Notes: generated by a model not told the origin, from the sequence alone. 37,720 bases of DNA from Acidobacteriota bacterium (GCA_003223135.1 QHXX01000036.1:1-37720), one strand, 5' to 3'. Positions 25,646-35,221 are shown, counted from the first letter of the stretch. A program made the numbers and translations.

Positions 25646-27289
25646 ATGACCGAAACGCAGTCGCAGACCACGACCGGCGCCCCTGGATCGAGGACGGCGG
25701 CGAGGCAGGCCGCCGCCTCGGCGTGGGCCCCCCTGCGCCAGGCGCTGTTCCGTGCCCTCTGGATCGCGTCGCTGGCGTCCTACGTCGGCACCTGGATGCA
25801 GGACGTCGGCGCCACCTGGCTGATGACCTCGCTCACCTCGTCGCCGATCCTGATAGCACTGGTGCAGGCCGCTACCACGCTTCCGATCTTTCTCCTGGCG
25901 CTTGTGGCCGGGGCGCTCGCCGACGTGGTGGATCGGCGGCGGCTCCTCCTGGTCACGCAGATCTGGATGGTCCTGGCGAGCGGGGCCCTCGGAGTCCTGA
26001 CCCTTCTGGGCCTCACTTCGGCCGGGCTGCTCCTCGCGTTCACCTTCCTTCTCGGACTCGGCGCGGCGCTGAACGCCCCGGCCTGGCAGGCGATCATCCC
26101 GGAGCTGGTCGGCCGCCGCGAGCTTCCTTCGGCGCTGGCGCTGAACGGCATCGCCATCAACATGGCGCGCGCCCTCGGACCGGCGGCGGGAGGGTTCCTG
26201 GTCGCGGCGGCCGGCCCGGGCGCGACCTTCCTCCTGAACGCCGCGTCGTTTCTCGGAGTGATCGTCGTCCTGTACCGCTGGCAGCGGCCGCCGCGCCAGA
26301 GCCTGCTGCCGGCCGAAAACATCGTGGGCGCCCTGTTCGCGGGGTTGCGCTACGTGCGGCACGCGCCCGATCTGCACTCGGTCCTCTGGCGCTCCAGCGC
26401 CTTCATCGTCTTCGGCAGCGCCCTTCTGGCGCTCCTGCCGGTGATCGTGCGATTCGCCCTCCTGGGCGGAGCGGTGGACTACGGCCTGGTCCTCGCCTTC
26501 TTCGGCGCCGGCGCGGTCCTCGGGGCCCTGGCCCTGCCGCGCCTGCGTGAGGCGCTCTCGATCGACGGACTGGTGCGCGCCGCCGGCATCCTCTTCGGGC
26601 TGGTGCTCGCGCTCCTGGCGTTCGTGCCGAGCATCCCGTTTTTATGCGCCGGGATGGGGCTGGCGGGCGCGGCGTGGATCGTGATGCTGACCATCTTTCA
26701 CGCCGGCGCCCAGGCGGCCCTCGCGCCGTGGGTGCGCGGGCGCGGCCTGGCGGTGTACCTGCTGGTCCTCTACGGCGGCATGGCGGGCGGCAGCGCCCTG
26801 TGGGGGGCCGTCGCCGAGCACGCCGGTCTGCGTCCGGCGCTCCTGTGCGCCGGTCTGGGCCTTCTCATGGGCATCGTCCTCACGTCGCGCTACCGGCTGC
26901 TGCGCGGCGAGGGGCCCGACCTGGCGCCGTCGCGTCACTGGGCGGCGCCGATGGTCGTCGAGGAGCCCGAGGGCGATCGGGGGCCGGTGCTGATCACGGT
27001 CGAGTACCGCATCGACCCGGCGGCGGACGCGGACTTCGCGCGCGCCATGCGCGACGTGCGGCGGACGCGGCTTCGGGACGGCGCCTTCCGCTGGGACCTT
27101 CTGAGCGATCCTGCGGATCCGGGCCGCTACGTCGAGTCGTTCATGGTCGAGTCGTGGGTCGAGCACCTGCGCCAGCACGAGCGGGTCACCGTCTCGGACC
27201 GCGAGGTCGAAGAGCGCGCCCGGCGCCATCACCGGGGACCGGGGCCGCCCGTGGTGTCTCACTTCATCGCGAAGGACTTACCGCGATGA
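25646..27289 (+). CDS. MFS exporter of the MFS_3 (transmembrane secretion effector) family
   Basis: The 547-residue product has about twelve membrane helices (35-425), with DVVDRRRLLLVTQ as the cytoplasmic loop motif between helices 2 and 3 and NAPAWQAIIPELVGR typical of enterobactin-exporter-like MFS_3 proteins. A soluble C-terminal domain of about 110 residues (VLITVEYRIDPAADADFARA onward) resembles the dimeric ferredoxin-like fold of antibiotic-biosynthesis monooxygenases and is usual for this family. ATG 25646 is chosen because homology begins shortly after; ATG 25607 is possible. The stop overlaps the Nudix start as ATGA. The exported substrate is unknown. Confidence 0.88.
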   Translation: MTETQSQTTTGAPGSRTAARQAAASAWAPLRQALFRALWIASLASYVGTWMQDVGATWLMTSLTSSPILIALVQAATTLPIFLLALVAGALADVVDRRRLLLVTQIWMVLASGALGVLTLLGLTSAGLLLAFTFLLGLGAALNAPAWQAIIPELVGRRELPSALALNGIAINMARALGPAAGGFLVAAAGPGATFLLNAASFLGVIVVLYRWQRPPRQSLLPAENIVGALFAGLRYVRHAPDLHSVLWRSSAFIVFGSALLALLPVIVRFALLGGAVDYGLVLAFFGAGAVLGALALPRLREALSIDGLVRAAGILFGLVLALLAFVPSIPFLCAGMGLAGAAWIVMLTIFHAGAQAALAPWVRGRGLAVYLLVLYGGMAGGSALWGAVAEHAGLRPALLCAGLGLLMGIVLTSRYRLLRGEGPDLAPSRHWAAPMVVEEPEGDRGPVLITVEYRIDPAADADFARAMRDVRRTRLRDGAFRWDLLSDPADPGRYVESFMVESWVEHLRQHERVTVSDREVEERARRHHRGPGPPVVSHFIAKDLPR

Positions 27290-27873
27290 TCGCCTCTTTG
27301 CGCGACCGCCTGCCGGGCCGCTGCAGACGCGTCCTCGAACGGCCGCAGCGAGCCGCGGTCCTGGTGCCGATCGTCGACGATGGTGGAGCGCTCCGCCTTC
27401 TTCTGACCCGCCGCACGGAGGACCTGCCGACGCACGCCGGCCAGGTCGCCTTTCCCGGCGGCCTGATGGAGCCGGGCGAGGACGAACCGGTGAGGACCGC
27501 CCTGCGCGAGGCGGAGGAGGAGATCGGCATGCCGGCGGACGCGGTCGAGGTGCTGGGCCTGCTCGATGACTTCCCCACCCGGACCGACGCGGTGGCGGTG
27601 ACGCCGGTCGTGGGAGTGCTGCGCCGACTTCCGCTCCTGCGCGCCCGGGCTGCCGAGGTGGCCCGCATCTTCGACATCCCCGTGGCCGAGCTCGTGCGGG
27701 CCGACCGCTGGACGTGGCGCGACGAGACGCGCGGCGGGAGGAGCCTGCGGATCTATTATTTCCTGCACGAAGGGGAGACGCTCTGGGGCCTGTCGGCCCT
27801 CATCGTTGTTCATCTTCTCGAGGTCAGCGACCTGGGCTCTCCGGTGCCGCTGCGCCTGCCGGAGCCGCCATGA
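27286..27873 (+). CDS. Nudix hydrolase, CoA pyrophosphatase type
   Basis: The 195-residue enzyme carries the Nudix box GGLMEPGEDEPVRTALREAE followed by EEIGM. Immediately before it is the CoA-type signature LLLTRRTEDLPTHAGQVAFP (UPF0035), as in NudL/YeaB. It should cleave CoA or oxidised CoA derivatives to 4'-phosphopantetheine and 3',5'-ADP. It overlaps the MFS gene (ATGA at 27286) and the DUF4440 gene (ATGA at 27870), so the three are co-translated. Confidence 0.93.
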   Translation: MIASLRDRLPGRCRRVLERPQRAAVLVPIVDDGGALRLLLTRRTEDLPTHAGQVAFPGGLMEPGEDEPVRTALREAEEEIGMPADAVEVLGLLDDFPTRTDAVAVTPVVGVLRRLPLLRARAAEVARIFDIPVAELVRADRWTWRDETRGGRSLRIYYFLHEGETLWGLSALIVVHLLEVSDLGSPVPLRLPEPP

Positions 27874-28412
27874 TCCCGACACGCCGCTCGTTTCCGACGG
27901 TCCGCCGGCTCGCCGCCTGTCTCGTCGCGGCGGGTCTCGCCGCCTGCTCGTCCCGCCCGTCCGAGACCGAGCCGCCCGCCGCCGCGACGCACGGCGCGAG
28001 CGCCGCCGACCTCGCGGCGATCGGCCGGATCCACCAGGAATACGTCGCGGCGCATAACGCCTCCGACGCCGACAGGTTGATGGCGCTGTGGACGGACGAC
28101 GCCGTCCTCATGCCGATGGACGAGCCGGCGATCGTGGGCAGGCAGGCGATCAAGGAGCACTACGAGGAATTCTTCGACCAGAACCCTTCCGAGATCACCC
28201 TGGAGCCCGTCGAGACGCGCGTGGCCGGCGACTGGGCGTTCGAGCGCATCCAGGTGACCGTCACGCTGCCCGGCGGCAAGCAGGAGAACCGACACGCGGA
28301 CGTGAAGTATCTCTGGATCCTGCAGAGGCAGGCGGACGGATCGTGGAAGATCGCGCGCGCCATCTACAACCTGGATGGGAACATCGACGATGAGGAGGGT
28401 GTTTCCGCCTGA
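27870..28412 (+). CDS. DUF4440 / SnoaL-like (NTF2 fold) lipoprotein
   Basis: The 180-residue product has a lipoprotein signal peptide (AAGLAACSS, Cys26) and an NTF2-like domain of the DUF4440/SgcJ type (about 48-165). The domain contains IHQEYVAAHNASDADRLMAL, WTDDAVLMP and a closing WKIARAIYNLDG. Such domains bind small molecules or act as steroid-isomerase-like enzymes; the function here is unknown. Last gene of the MFS-Nudix operon and convergent with the nickel permease. Confidence 0.87.
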   Translation: MIPTRRSFPTVRRLAACLVAAGLAACSSRPSETEPPAAATHGASAADLAAIGRIHQEYVAAHNASDADRLMALWTDDAVLMPMDEPAIVGRQAIKEHYEEFFDQNPSEITLEPVETRVAGDWAFERIQVTVTLPGGKQENRHADVKYLWILQRQADGSWKIARAIYNLDGNIDDEEGVSA

Positions 28413-28416
28413 GACG

Positions 28417-28428
28417 TCCCGCGCGGGA
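28417..28428. terminator. Palindrome between convergent genes
   Basis: TCCCGCGCGGGA is a perfect 12-bp palindrome in the 18-bp gap between the DUF4440 gene and the nickel permease gene. It could act as a weak bidirectional transcription barrier, but the loop would be very small and no T tract follows. Confidence 0.3.
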
Positions 28429-28430
28429 AT

Positions 28431-29159
28431 CTATCCGAAGAGGCCGGCCGCGAGACCCGTCCTGAAGGCGAGCATGAGACCGATGCCGAGGCTGCCGAGC
28501 CCGGCCGCCGATTGCAGCGCGCCCGACAGCCAGAGCGCGCGGCGGCGCGCGATGACGAACGGCGCGCCCAGCACGAGGCTCATCAGCGCCATCCCCGCGG
28601 TCGTGCCGGCACCGAAGACCAGGAGATACAGACCGCCCGCCAAAACGCTCGGCACGGTCGTCAGGACCAGGAGCGCCAGGGAGGCGCTGCCGGCCAGGCC
28701 GTGCACGCTTCCCACGAGAAACGGCCGGAGAGCGAAGCGGATCGGGTGCGGGTGGCGGTGCGCCGCCGCGGCACCGTCAGGATGCGGCGTGGCGTGGAAA
28801 TGCAGATGGACGTGCGGCACGTCGTCGTGCCGGTGTTCGTGCACGTGCAGCCGGTCGCGAAGGGCGCGGCGGAGGGCCATCAGTCCCAGGACGATGAGCA
28901 TGAGACCGGCCGCGAACTCGAAGGCCAGCGCCAGCCGCTCGGGGACGGCGGAGCGCAGGGCGATCGCAACGAAGCCCGCCACACCGATCGTCAGGGCGTG
29001 GCCGAACCCCCAGGACAATCCGTTGGCGAGGGCGCGCCGCAGATCGCCCCCCGGCCCGCCCAGTGCGGCGACCGCGGCGATATGGTCGGCATCCAGGGCG
29101 TGCCGCAGCCCGAGCACCAACCCGACCGCGAGCGTGGTCATCACCGGAACATCGAGCAT
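28431..29159 (-). CDS. Nickel/cobalt permease-like membrane protein (NiCoT/UreH type)
   Basis: The 242-residue inner-membrane protein has about six helices. Helix 2 contains the nickel/cobalt signature RHALDADHIAAV (HX4DH), and a second motif WGFGHALTIG follows. The cytoplasmic loop (about 107-150) is extremely histidine-rich (HVHEHRHDDVPHVHLHFHA, later HRHPHP), suited to metal storage or hand-over. The ATG at 29159 is used since homology starts there and GGAGG/GAGG lie upstream. The frame remains open toward 29381 but overlaps the SRP RNA promoter region. No hydrogenase or urease genes are in view. Confidence 0.88.
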   Translation of the reverse strand: MLDVPVMTTLAVGLVLGLRHALDADHIAAVAALGGPGGDLRRALANGLSWGFGHALTIGVAGFVAIALRSAVPERLALAFEFAAGLMLIVLGLMALRRALRDRLHVHEHRHDDVPHVHLHFHATPHPDGAAAAHRHPHPIRFALRPFLVGSVHGLAGSASLALLVLTTVPSVLAGGLYLLVFGAGTTAGMALMSLVLGAPFVIARRRALWLSGALQSAAGLGSLGIGLMLAFRTGLAAGLFG

Positions 29160-29352
29160 CGCGACCTCGACCTCCGGGACGCCTGTTCCACGAAGCAGCC
29201 CCGGGCGCCCGGACAGCAGCGCCAATGTAACATCACGCCGCCCCCATTGCACGTCTCGCGCTGAGACGTTCGCCCGGGGCCAGGCAGCGCACTTGACCCT
29301 CGACGGGGAGCGGGCACGCCGGCTCCCCGCTCCCCGCCCCCGGCCGCGCGCG

Positions 29353-29381
29353 TTGACAGTCCCCGGGCAATGCATTAGCAT
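29353..29381 (+). promoter_or_regulatory. Sigma70-type promoter of the SRP RNA / dnaX cluster
   Basis: A perfect -35 TTGACA at 29353-29358 and a -10 TAGCAT at 29376-29381 are 17 bp apart. Initiation would be near 29388, about 50 nt before the folded SRP RNA, implying 5' processing or a short leader. Confidence 0.72.
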
Positions 29382-29437
29382 CGCCCGGTCGCTGCCACGA
29401 GTTTCCGACGCGGAGTTGCGCGGCAGGCCGGCGTGAC

Positions 29438-29544
29438 GGCCGGTTCGAGCCCCGCGCGATGCGAACCGCCAAACCCGGTCAGGCCCGGAAGGGAGCAGCC
29501 GTCAGGAGGACCTCGCAGGCGCCGCGGGTCCACTTGAACCGGCC
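29438..29544 (+). ncRNA. ffs: Bacterial small signal recognition particle RNA (4.5S)
   Basis: Terminal arms GGCCGGTTC (29438-29446) and GAACCGGCC (29536-29544) pair perfectly over 9 bp. The enclosed apex holds the invariant SRP core AACCCGGTCAGGCCCGGAAG and GGAGCAGCC (about 29471-29500), which binds the Ffh M domain. Length (107 nt) and position just before dnaX match the usual bacterial arrangement. The RNA guides membrane proteins to the translocon with Ffh and FtsY. Confidence 0.95.
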
Positions 29545-29620
29545 CTCAGGCCGGCCTCGTCCCAGAGGAAGGCCGTGCACCCCTTGAAGCGCCACGTGTT
29601 CCCGTGAGGCAGGTCCTTCC

Positions 29621-31357
29621 GTGAGCTACCAGGTCCTTGCCCGCAAGTACCGGCCGCAGACGTTCGAAGAAGTGGTCGGCCAGAAACCGATCGTCACCAC
29701 CCTTCAGAACGCCGTCGCCAACAGGCGCATCCACCACGCCTACCTGTTCTCCGGGCTGCGCGGCGTCGGCAAGACGACGGTCGCGCGGCTCATGGCCAAA
29801 TCACTCAATTGCGTCAAGGGCCCGACCCCGGAGCCGTGCAACGCCTGCGCGTCCTGCCAGGAGATCGCCCAAACGCGATCGATGGACGTGCTGGAGATCG
29901 ACGGGGCCAGCAACCGCGGTATCGACTCGGTGCGCGAGCTGCGCGAGACGGTGCGCTACGCGCCGGCGCGCGACCGCTACAAGGTCACCATCATCGACGA
30001 AGTGCACATGCTGACGACCGAGGCCTGGAACGCGCTCCTCAAGACGCTCGAGGAGCCGCCGGCACACGTCGTCTTCCTGTTCGCCACGACCGACTACCGC
30101 AAGCTGCCGCTGACCATCCTGTCGCGCTGCCAGCACTTCGAGTTCAAGAAAATCGCGCCGGCCGACATGGCGGCGCGCCTCCAGCGCATCGCCCTCGGCG
30201 AGAAGGTCGAGGTGCCGCCCGCCGTCGTCGAGCTGATCACCCGCACGGCGGAGGGATCGCTGCGCGACGCGCAGAGCGCCCTGGACCAGGTCATCGCCTT
30301 CTCGGGGCCGGCGGTGACCGAGGAGCAGGCGCGCACCATCCTGGGCGTCATCGACCGCGACCTCATCCTGGACTTCTACGCCGCGGTGCGGGGGCGCGAC
30401 TACGGCCGGCTGGTGGACATCGTGGAGACCCTGTTCGAGAAGGGGCACCAGCCGGTGCAATTCCTGGAAGACCTGATGGCCTATGGACGGGATCTGCTGC
30501 TGGTCAGCGTCCTGGCGGATCCCCAACGCCACGTCGCAGGCGGGGCGGAGGAGATCCAGGCGCTGCGCGTGCAGGCGTCGCAATTCAGCGAGGACGAGCT
30601 CCTGCGAATCCTCGAGCTGATGACGCGCGAGGAGCAGCGGATCAAGAATTCCACCCACCCGCGCTTCCTCCTGGAGGCGCTGGCGATCAAGCTGGCCCGT
30701 CTGTCGGATCTCAAACCGATCGAGGAACTGATGGCACGGGTCGATCGCCAGGCCTCCGGGCGTCCACCCGGCGAAGAGGACGAGGCCGGGCCGGCGCGCC
30801 CGGTCGGCACGCACTCGCCGGTGAAGAAGACCACGTCCGCGCCCGACCGGCGCGCCGATCCGGGCGGTTCGCCGTCGCACGCCGCCGTGTCGCGGCCGGC
30901 GACGAGTGCGGGCGCCGCGGCGGCGGCCGAAGTGGCCACGCCCATCCGCCCGCAGGCGGAAGCCGGCGATGTGGCCGCGGTCGAGACGTTCCTGAAGCGC
31001 GTGCACGAGGAACGTGGTGCTCTGGGCGGGTTCCTGGAGGAGGCCTCCTGGATCGAGATCAGGGGCGACGCGCTTCAGATCGCCTTCAGCGAGAAGCACG
31101 GGTTCTTCCGGGAGAAGGTCGAGGGGCGGGACAGCCTCGAGTACCTGAAGCGGGTGGCTCGCGAGACCGCCGGTCGCGACCTGGCGATCCAGGTGACCGT
31201 CGCGACGCCCGGCGCCATCGAGAGCCGCAGTGTGTCTCCCGACGAGGCCGAGGAGAGGCGCAGGCAGCGCCTGCGGGAGGCGGCCGAGAAGGCGCCCATC
31301 GTGCGCGCGCTCCTCAGCGCCTTTGGCGGCCAGATCGTGGACGTCGACCAGGCCTGA
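29621..31357 (+). CDS. dnaX: DNA polymerase III subunits gamma/tau
   Basis: This 578-residue clamp-loader ATPase starts at a GTG (29621). It has Walker A GLRGVGKTT (45-53), the zinc cysteines 64, 73, 76 and 79 (CNACASC), Walker B IIDEVH, and the SRC arginine-finger motif (LSRCQHFEF). Domain III follows, then a proline/alanine-rich linker (about 385-440) and a C-terminal tau-like domain (about 445-578). It loads the sliding clamp and couples the polymerase to helicase. I saw no slippery A6 site for a separate gamma form. SRP RNA is 76 bp upstream and ybaB 19 bp downstream. Confidence 0.96.
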   Translation: MSYQVLARKYRPQTFEEVVGQKPIVTTLQNAVANRRIHHAYLFSGLRGVGKTTVARLMAKSLNCVKGPTPEPCNACASCQEIAQTRSMDVLEIDGASNRGIDSVRELRETVRYAPARDRYKVTIIDEVHMLTTEAWNALLKTLEEPPAHVVFLFATTDYRKLPLTILSRCQHFEFKKIAPADMAARLQRIALGEKVEVPPAVVELITRTAEGSLRDAQSALDQVIAFSGPAVTEEQARTILGVIDRDLILDFYAAVRGRDYGRLVDIVETLFEKGHQPVQFLEDLMAYGRDLLLVSVLADPQRHVAGGAEEIQALRVQASQFSEDELLRILELMTREEQRIKNSTHPRFLLEALAIKLARLSDLKPIEELMARVDRQASGRPPGEEDEAGPARPVGTHSPVKKTTSAPDRRADPGGSPSHAAVSRPATSAGAAAAAEVATPIRPQAEAGDVAAVETFLKRVHEERGALGGFLEEASWIEIRGDALQIAFSEKHGFFREKVEGRDSLEYLKRVARETAGRDLAIQVTVATPGAIESRSVSPDEAEERRRQRLREAAEKAPIVRALLSAFGGQIVDVDQA

Positions 31358-31376
31358 ACGGACAAGGCGAGAAGAC

Positions 31377-31661
31377 ATGGATATCAAGGCGTTGATGAAG
31401 CAGGCGCAGAAAATGCAGGAGAAGCTGCAGAAGGAGATCGCCGAGATGAAGGTCGAGGCCTCGGCCGGCGGCGGCATGGTGAGCGTGGCCATGAGCGGCA
31501 CCCACGAGCTTCTCTCCGTACGCATCGCGCCCGAGGTCGTCAAGTCGCAGGACGTGGAGATGCTGGAGGACCTGGTCCGGGCCGCGGTGAACGAGGCCAG
31601 GCGCAAGATCGAGGAGGCGATGGCCGAGAAGGTCGGCTCCCTCCGCGTCCCCGGGCTGTGA
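31377..31661 (+). CDS. ybaB: YbaB/EbfC nucleoid-associated protein
   Basis: The 94-residue DNA-binding protein has the family's N-terminal helix ([20 protein letters not shown]), the central beta sheet ([19 protein letters not shown]) and a C-terminal helix ([20 protein letters not shown]). It dimerises into tweezers that bind the nucleoid. The position between dnaX and recR is strongly conserved among bacteria and supports the call. Confidence 0.95.
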   Translation: MDIKALMKQAQKMQEKLQKEIAEMKVEASAGGGMVSVAMSGTHELLSVRIAPEVVKSQDVEMLEDLVRAAVNEARRKIEEAMAEKVGSLRVPGL

Positions 31662-31665
31662 GGTG

Positions 31666-32259
31666 ATGCGGCTCGCCGCGCCGCTCGAGCGGCTGATCGA
31701 AGCTCTCCGCAAGCTCCCCGGCATCGGCGCCAAGTCGGCTCAGCGTCTCGCCTTCCACGTCCTGCGCGGCAGCCGGGACGACGCCCGGGCCCTCGCCACC
31801 GCCCTCCTGGAAGTCAAGGACACCCTTCGACTCTGCACCCTCTGTTTCAACGTCACCGACATCGACCCCTGCCTGATCTGCGCCGATGCCAATCGGGACA
31901 GAAGCCAGGTGTGCGTGGTGGAGGAGCCGCACAACCTGATCGCCATCGAGAAATCCGGCTTCCGCGGGCTGTACCACGTGCTGCACGGATCGATTGCCCC
32001 CCTGCGCGGTATGGGTCCCGACGATCTGAAGATCGCGCCACTCCTGGAGCGCCTGCGCGACGGATCGGTCAAGGAGGTCATCCTGGCGACCAACCCGAAC
32101 GTCGAGGGTGAGGCGACCGCGGTCTATCTGTCGCGCCTGCTCAAGCCGCTCGGCGTGCGCGCGACGCGCATCGCGCTGGGGCTTCCCGTCGGCAGCGAGC
32201 TGGAGTACGCCGACGAGGTGACGGTCGGCAAGGCGCTCGAAGGTCGCCGGGAGATTTGA
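31666..32259 (+). CDS. recR: Recombination mediator RecR
   Basis: RecR (197 residues) works with RecO/RecF to load RecA at gaps. It shows the helix-hairpin-helix [17 protein letters not shown], a four-cysteine zinc finger ([16 protein letters not shown]), a TOPRIM domain (VCVVEE, then [20 protein letters not shown]) and the C-terminal [11 protein letters not shown] 31666 is 4 nt past the ybaB stop; the GTG directly before it is a possible alternative. Its stop overlaps the next ATG. Confidence 0.97.
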   Translation: MRLAAPLERLIEALRKLPGIGAKSAQRLAFHVLRGSRDDARALATALLEVKDTLRLCTLCFNVTDIDPCLICADANRDRSQVCVVEEPHNLIAIEKSGFRGLYHVLHGSIAPLRGMGPDDLKIAPLLERLRDGSVKEVILATNPNVEGEATAVYLSRLLKPLGVRATRIALGLPVGSELEYADEVTVGKALEGRREI

Positions 32260-34883
32260 TGCCGGGCCGCGGCGGCCTCAAGCAGGGGCTGTTCCTCCGA
32301 ATCGAGGAGTTCTCGCGCACCCACTACCGCCTCGTGTTCCTGGTCGCGGTCGTCCTGGTCCTCGTGTCGCTGTATCTGGGATCGCGTCTGTCGCTCGACG
32401 GCGACGTGCTGAATCTGGTCCCGCGCAATAACCGCGTCATCAGCACGTTCCGCGAGGCGCTCGCGGACTTCGGCAGTCTCGACTACCTGCTGCTCCTGGT
32501 CGAGGCCCGGCCGCAACAGACGGTCGAGGAATTGCAGGACTACGCGGACATCCTGGCCGCGCGGCTCGCGACCACGCCCTCGATCCAGTACGTCGAGCAC
32601 AAGATCGACACCTCCGGCCCGTTCTTTTCATTCTTCCGGACCAACCAGATCCTGTTCCTGCCGCCGTCGAAGCTCCCCGAGCTGGCCGCCAGGTTCAGCG
32701 ACCACGCCATCCACGAGCAGGTCAGGGAGAACTACCGGCAGCTCACGGGACCGTCGTCCTTCCTGGTCAAGCAGCTTCTCGAGCAGGACCCGTTCCAGGT
32801 GTCGTCGCTGGTCTTCAAGGAAGTGCTGCGCAGCAAGGGGCCCCTCAAAGTTGATTTGTCGAGCGGCTATTACCTGTCGAAAGACGGCGGCGCGCTCTTG
32901 ATCATCGCCAAGCCGGTGCGGCCTGCGCAGGACATCGCCTTCGACAAGAGGCTCATGGACGAGGTCCGCGGGGCGGTCGCCGCGGCTTCGGCGAAGTTCG
33001 AGGCCGACCTGAAGGAGCAGAGAGGCGAGAACGCCGCGGACGCAGGAACCGGCGGCGCAACCGCCGCGCCGGCCGGCGCGCGAGCGCCCGAGGTGTCGTT
33101 CGGCGGCGGCTACATCATCGCGCTCGAGGACAGCACCCTGATCATGAACGACATGCTGTGGAACGGCACGGTGTCGTTCATCGTCATCCTGGGGCTCTAC
33201 TACTTCTGCTACCGTCGATTCGGCGCCATCCTGTACTCGTCCGTGCCGCTCCTGGTCGGGCAGATCCTGACCCTCGCGGCGGCGTACCTGCTCCTGCGCA
33301 ACCTGAACTCGGCGACCACCGGCTTCTCGGCGATGCTCATGGGACTCGGCACCGATTTCACCATCGTCATGTACGCGCGTTATGTCGAGGAGCGCACCCG
33401 CGGCAAGAGCCTCGAGGAGGCGCTGCGCCTGATGATGGGCGTGTCGGCCTTCGGGGTGTTCACGGGCGCCATCACGTCGGCCGGCACTTTTTATGCGATG
33501 TGCGTCACCGAGTACAAGGGTCTCCGGGACTTCGGCTTCCTGGTGGGGACCGGGATCCTGTTCTGCCTCGTGGCGATCCTCTTTCTCCTGCCGGCGATGA
33601 TCGCCTGGAACGAAGGGCGCGCGCGTCGCACGGATATCACCAAGAAGCTCTACCTGCACTCGTTCGGCATCGAGGAGGTCATGGCCTGGTCCACGCGCCA
33701 CACCGGGCCGGTCATCGCCGCCTCGGTGCTCCTGACGATCGGCCTCGGCTACTACGCCTGGAACGTCGAGTTCACGAGCGACGTGCGCGAGCTGCGCTCG
33801 CCGAACAACCGCGGCATCCTCATGCAGGAGGTCATCGCCCGAAAGTTCGAGGCCTCGTTCTCGCCGATGATGGTCCTCTGCCGTGGCGGCGACCTCGACA
33901 CCGTCATGGAGAGGAACCGCCGGGCGAACCGCACCCTGGACGGCTTCGTCAAGGACGGCACTCTGCGCGGCTACGAGTCGATTTTCAACTACCTGCCGCC
34001 GCGTCAGGACCAGGAGCAGGTCATCCGCGCGCTGCGCGACGGGCAGGACGGCGCCTTCGACATCACGCGCATCGAGCGCACCTTCCGCGCGGCCCTGCGC
34101 GACAACGGCTTCCGCGAGGAGACCTATGATGCGTATCTGCGGGCCCTGCCCGCCATCCTGCGCCCGGAGAAACCGATCACGATCGACGATCTGCAGACGG
34201 CGGGGCTCGAGCGCTTCATCAGCCGCTACATCAAGAAGGGGGAGGACGGCTCGTACAAATCGGTGACCTACCTCTTCCCCACCAACCCGGAGTCAAAGCG
34301 CACCGCCCCGCCGGCGCTCGTCGAGGCGCTCGACCACCCGGAGGAAGGCGTCGAGATCACGGGCGTGAACATCGCCAGCGCCGAGCTGAAGCGCATCTTC
34401 GGCCGCGATGCCTGGCGCGCCGTCATCCTCGGCATCATCCTCGTGACGATCCTCCTGTGGCTCGACTTCCGGAGCCTGTGGCTGACCACGCTCGCCAACA
34501 TCCAGCTCCTCCTCGGCGTCGTCTGGATGCTCGGCTGCATGCGACTCCTGGGTATCAAGATGAACTTCGTGAACGCCTTCGTGACGACGATGATCCTCGG
34601 CGTCGGCATCGACTACGGCATCCATATCATCCACCGCATCTCGCAGGAGGGCCTGAGCAACTTCGAGGGGCTGATGGAGACCGGCAAGGCGGTCGTCATG
34701 GCCGCGCTCACCAACGTGGCCGGCTTCGGCACCATCGGTTTCTGCAATTACCCCGGGCTCCGTTCCATGGGGATCGTCGCGGCCATCGGCTCCGCGACCT
34801 GCCTCGTGACCGCCCTGACGACGCTGCCGGCCATGCTCATCCTGACCAAGACGCGCGTCGCGCGCCGCCTCGAGGGCGGATGA
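32259..34883 (+). CDS. RND/MMPL-family lipid transporter, HpnN-like
   Basis: The 874-residue protein has two repeats, each with one helix, a large periplasmic domain and a five-helix bundle. Relay motifs are GLGTDFTIVMYARY in the first half and GVGIDYGIHIIHRI in the second, each with an acidic residue in the TM4/TM10-equivalent helix. Length and sequence style match HpnN, which moves hopanoids to the outer membrane, but no hopanoid biosynthesis gene is in view, so the substrate is inferred. It starts within the recR stop (TGATG) and ends in an ATGA overlap with the BON gene. Confidence 0.88.
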   Translation: MPGRGGLKQGLFLRIEEFSRTHYRLVFLVAVVLVLVSLYLGSRLSLDGDVLNLVPRNNRVISTFREALADFGSLDYLLLLVEARPQQTVEELQDYADILAARLATTPSIQYVEHKIDTSGPFFSFFRTNQILFLPPSKLPELAARFSDHAIHEQVRENYRQLTGPSSFLVKQLLEQDPFQVSSLVFKEVLRSKGPLKVDLSSGYYLSKDGGALLIIAKPVRPAQDIAFDKRLMDEVRGAVAAASAKFEADLKEQRGENAADAGTGGATAAPAGARAPEVSFGGGYIIALEDSTLIMNDMLWNGTVSFIVILGLYYFCYRRFGAILYSSVPLLVGQILTLAAAYLLLRNLNSATTGFSAMLMGLGTDFTIVMYARYVEERTRGKSLEEALRLMMGVSAFGVFTGAITSAGTFYAMCVTEYKGLRDFGFLVGTGILFCLVAILFLLPAMIAWNEGRARRTDITKKLYLHSFGIEEVMAWSTRHTGPVIAASVLLTIGLGYYAWNVEFTSDVRELRSPNNRGILMQEVIARKFEASFSPMMVLCRGGDLDTVMERNRRANRTLDGFVKDGTLRGYESIFNYLPPRQDQEQVIRALRDGQDGAFDITRIERTFRAALRDNGFREETYDAYLRALPAILRPEKPITIDDLQTAGLERFISRYIKKGEDGSYKSVTYLFPTNPESKRTAPPALVEALDHPEEGVEITGVNIASAELKRIFGRDAWRAVILGIILVTILLWLDFRSLWLTTLANIQLLLGVVWMLGCMRLLGIKMNFVNAFVTTMILGVGIDYGIHIIHRISQEGLSNFEGLMETGKAVVMAALTNVAGFGTIGFCNYPGLRSMGIVAAIGSATCLVTALTTLPAMLILTKTRVARRLEGG

Positions 34884-35221
34884 GCGCGCGCCGGACTGGC
34901 GCTCTCCTGGCCGCCGGGGTCGCGCTCCTGCTGATGCCGGGGACGGCGCCGGCCCAGTCGGGAGCTCCACCGTGCAAGGATGCCCTGATCACCAGGATCG
35001 TCGAAGCCCGCCTGGCCGCCGACCGGGAGATCGGCCAGTTCAGGATCGACGTGACCACGAGCGACTGCGTCGTCACGCTCCGCGGCTGCGTCGAATCGCG
35101 CGAACAGGCGAAGAAGGCGAAAGAGCTGGCGAAGCGGCTGATCAAGGTGAAGGTCAAGAACGAGCTCAAGGTCTGCACGATCGCACCGCGCAAGCCCGGG
35201 ACCCGATCGCATCGATCCTAG
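34880..35221 (+). CDS. Secreted BON-domain protein
   Basis: The 113-residue product has a signal peptide (1-25, ending TAPAQ) and one BON domain (about 35-100), with ITRIVEARLAADREIGQFRI, VTLRGCVESREQAKKAKELA and VKNELKV. BON domains bind phospholipid and occur in outer-membrane homeostasis proteins such as OsmY. Coupling to the HpnN-like transporter by ATGA supports a role in lipid traffic. Three cysteines in the mature part could form a disulfide. Confidence 0.85.
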   Translation: MSARRTGALLAAGVALLLMPGTAPAQSGAPPCKDALITRIVEARLAADREIGQFRIDVTTSDCVVTLRGCVESREQAKKAKELAKRLIKVKVKNELKVCTIAPRKPGTRSHRS

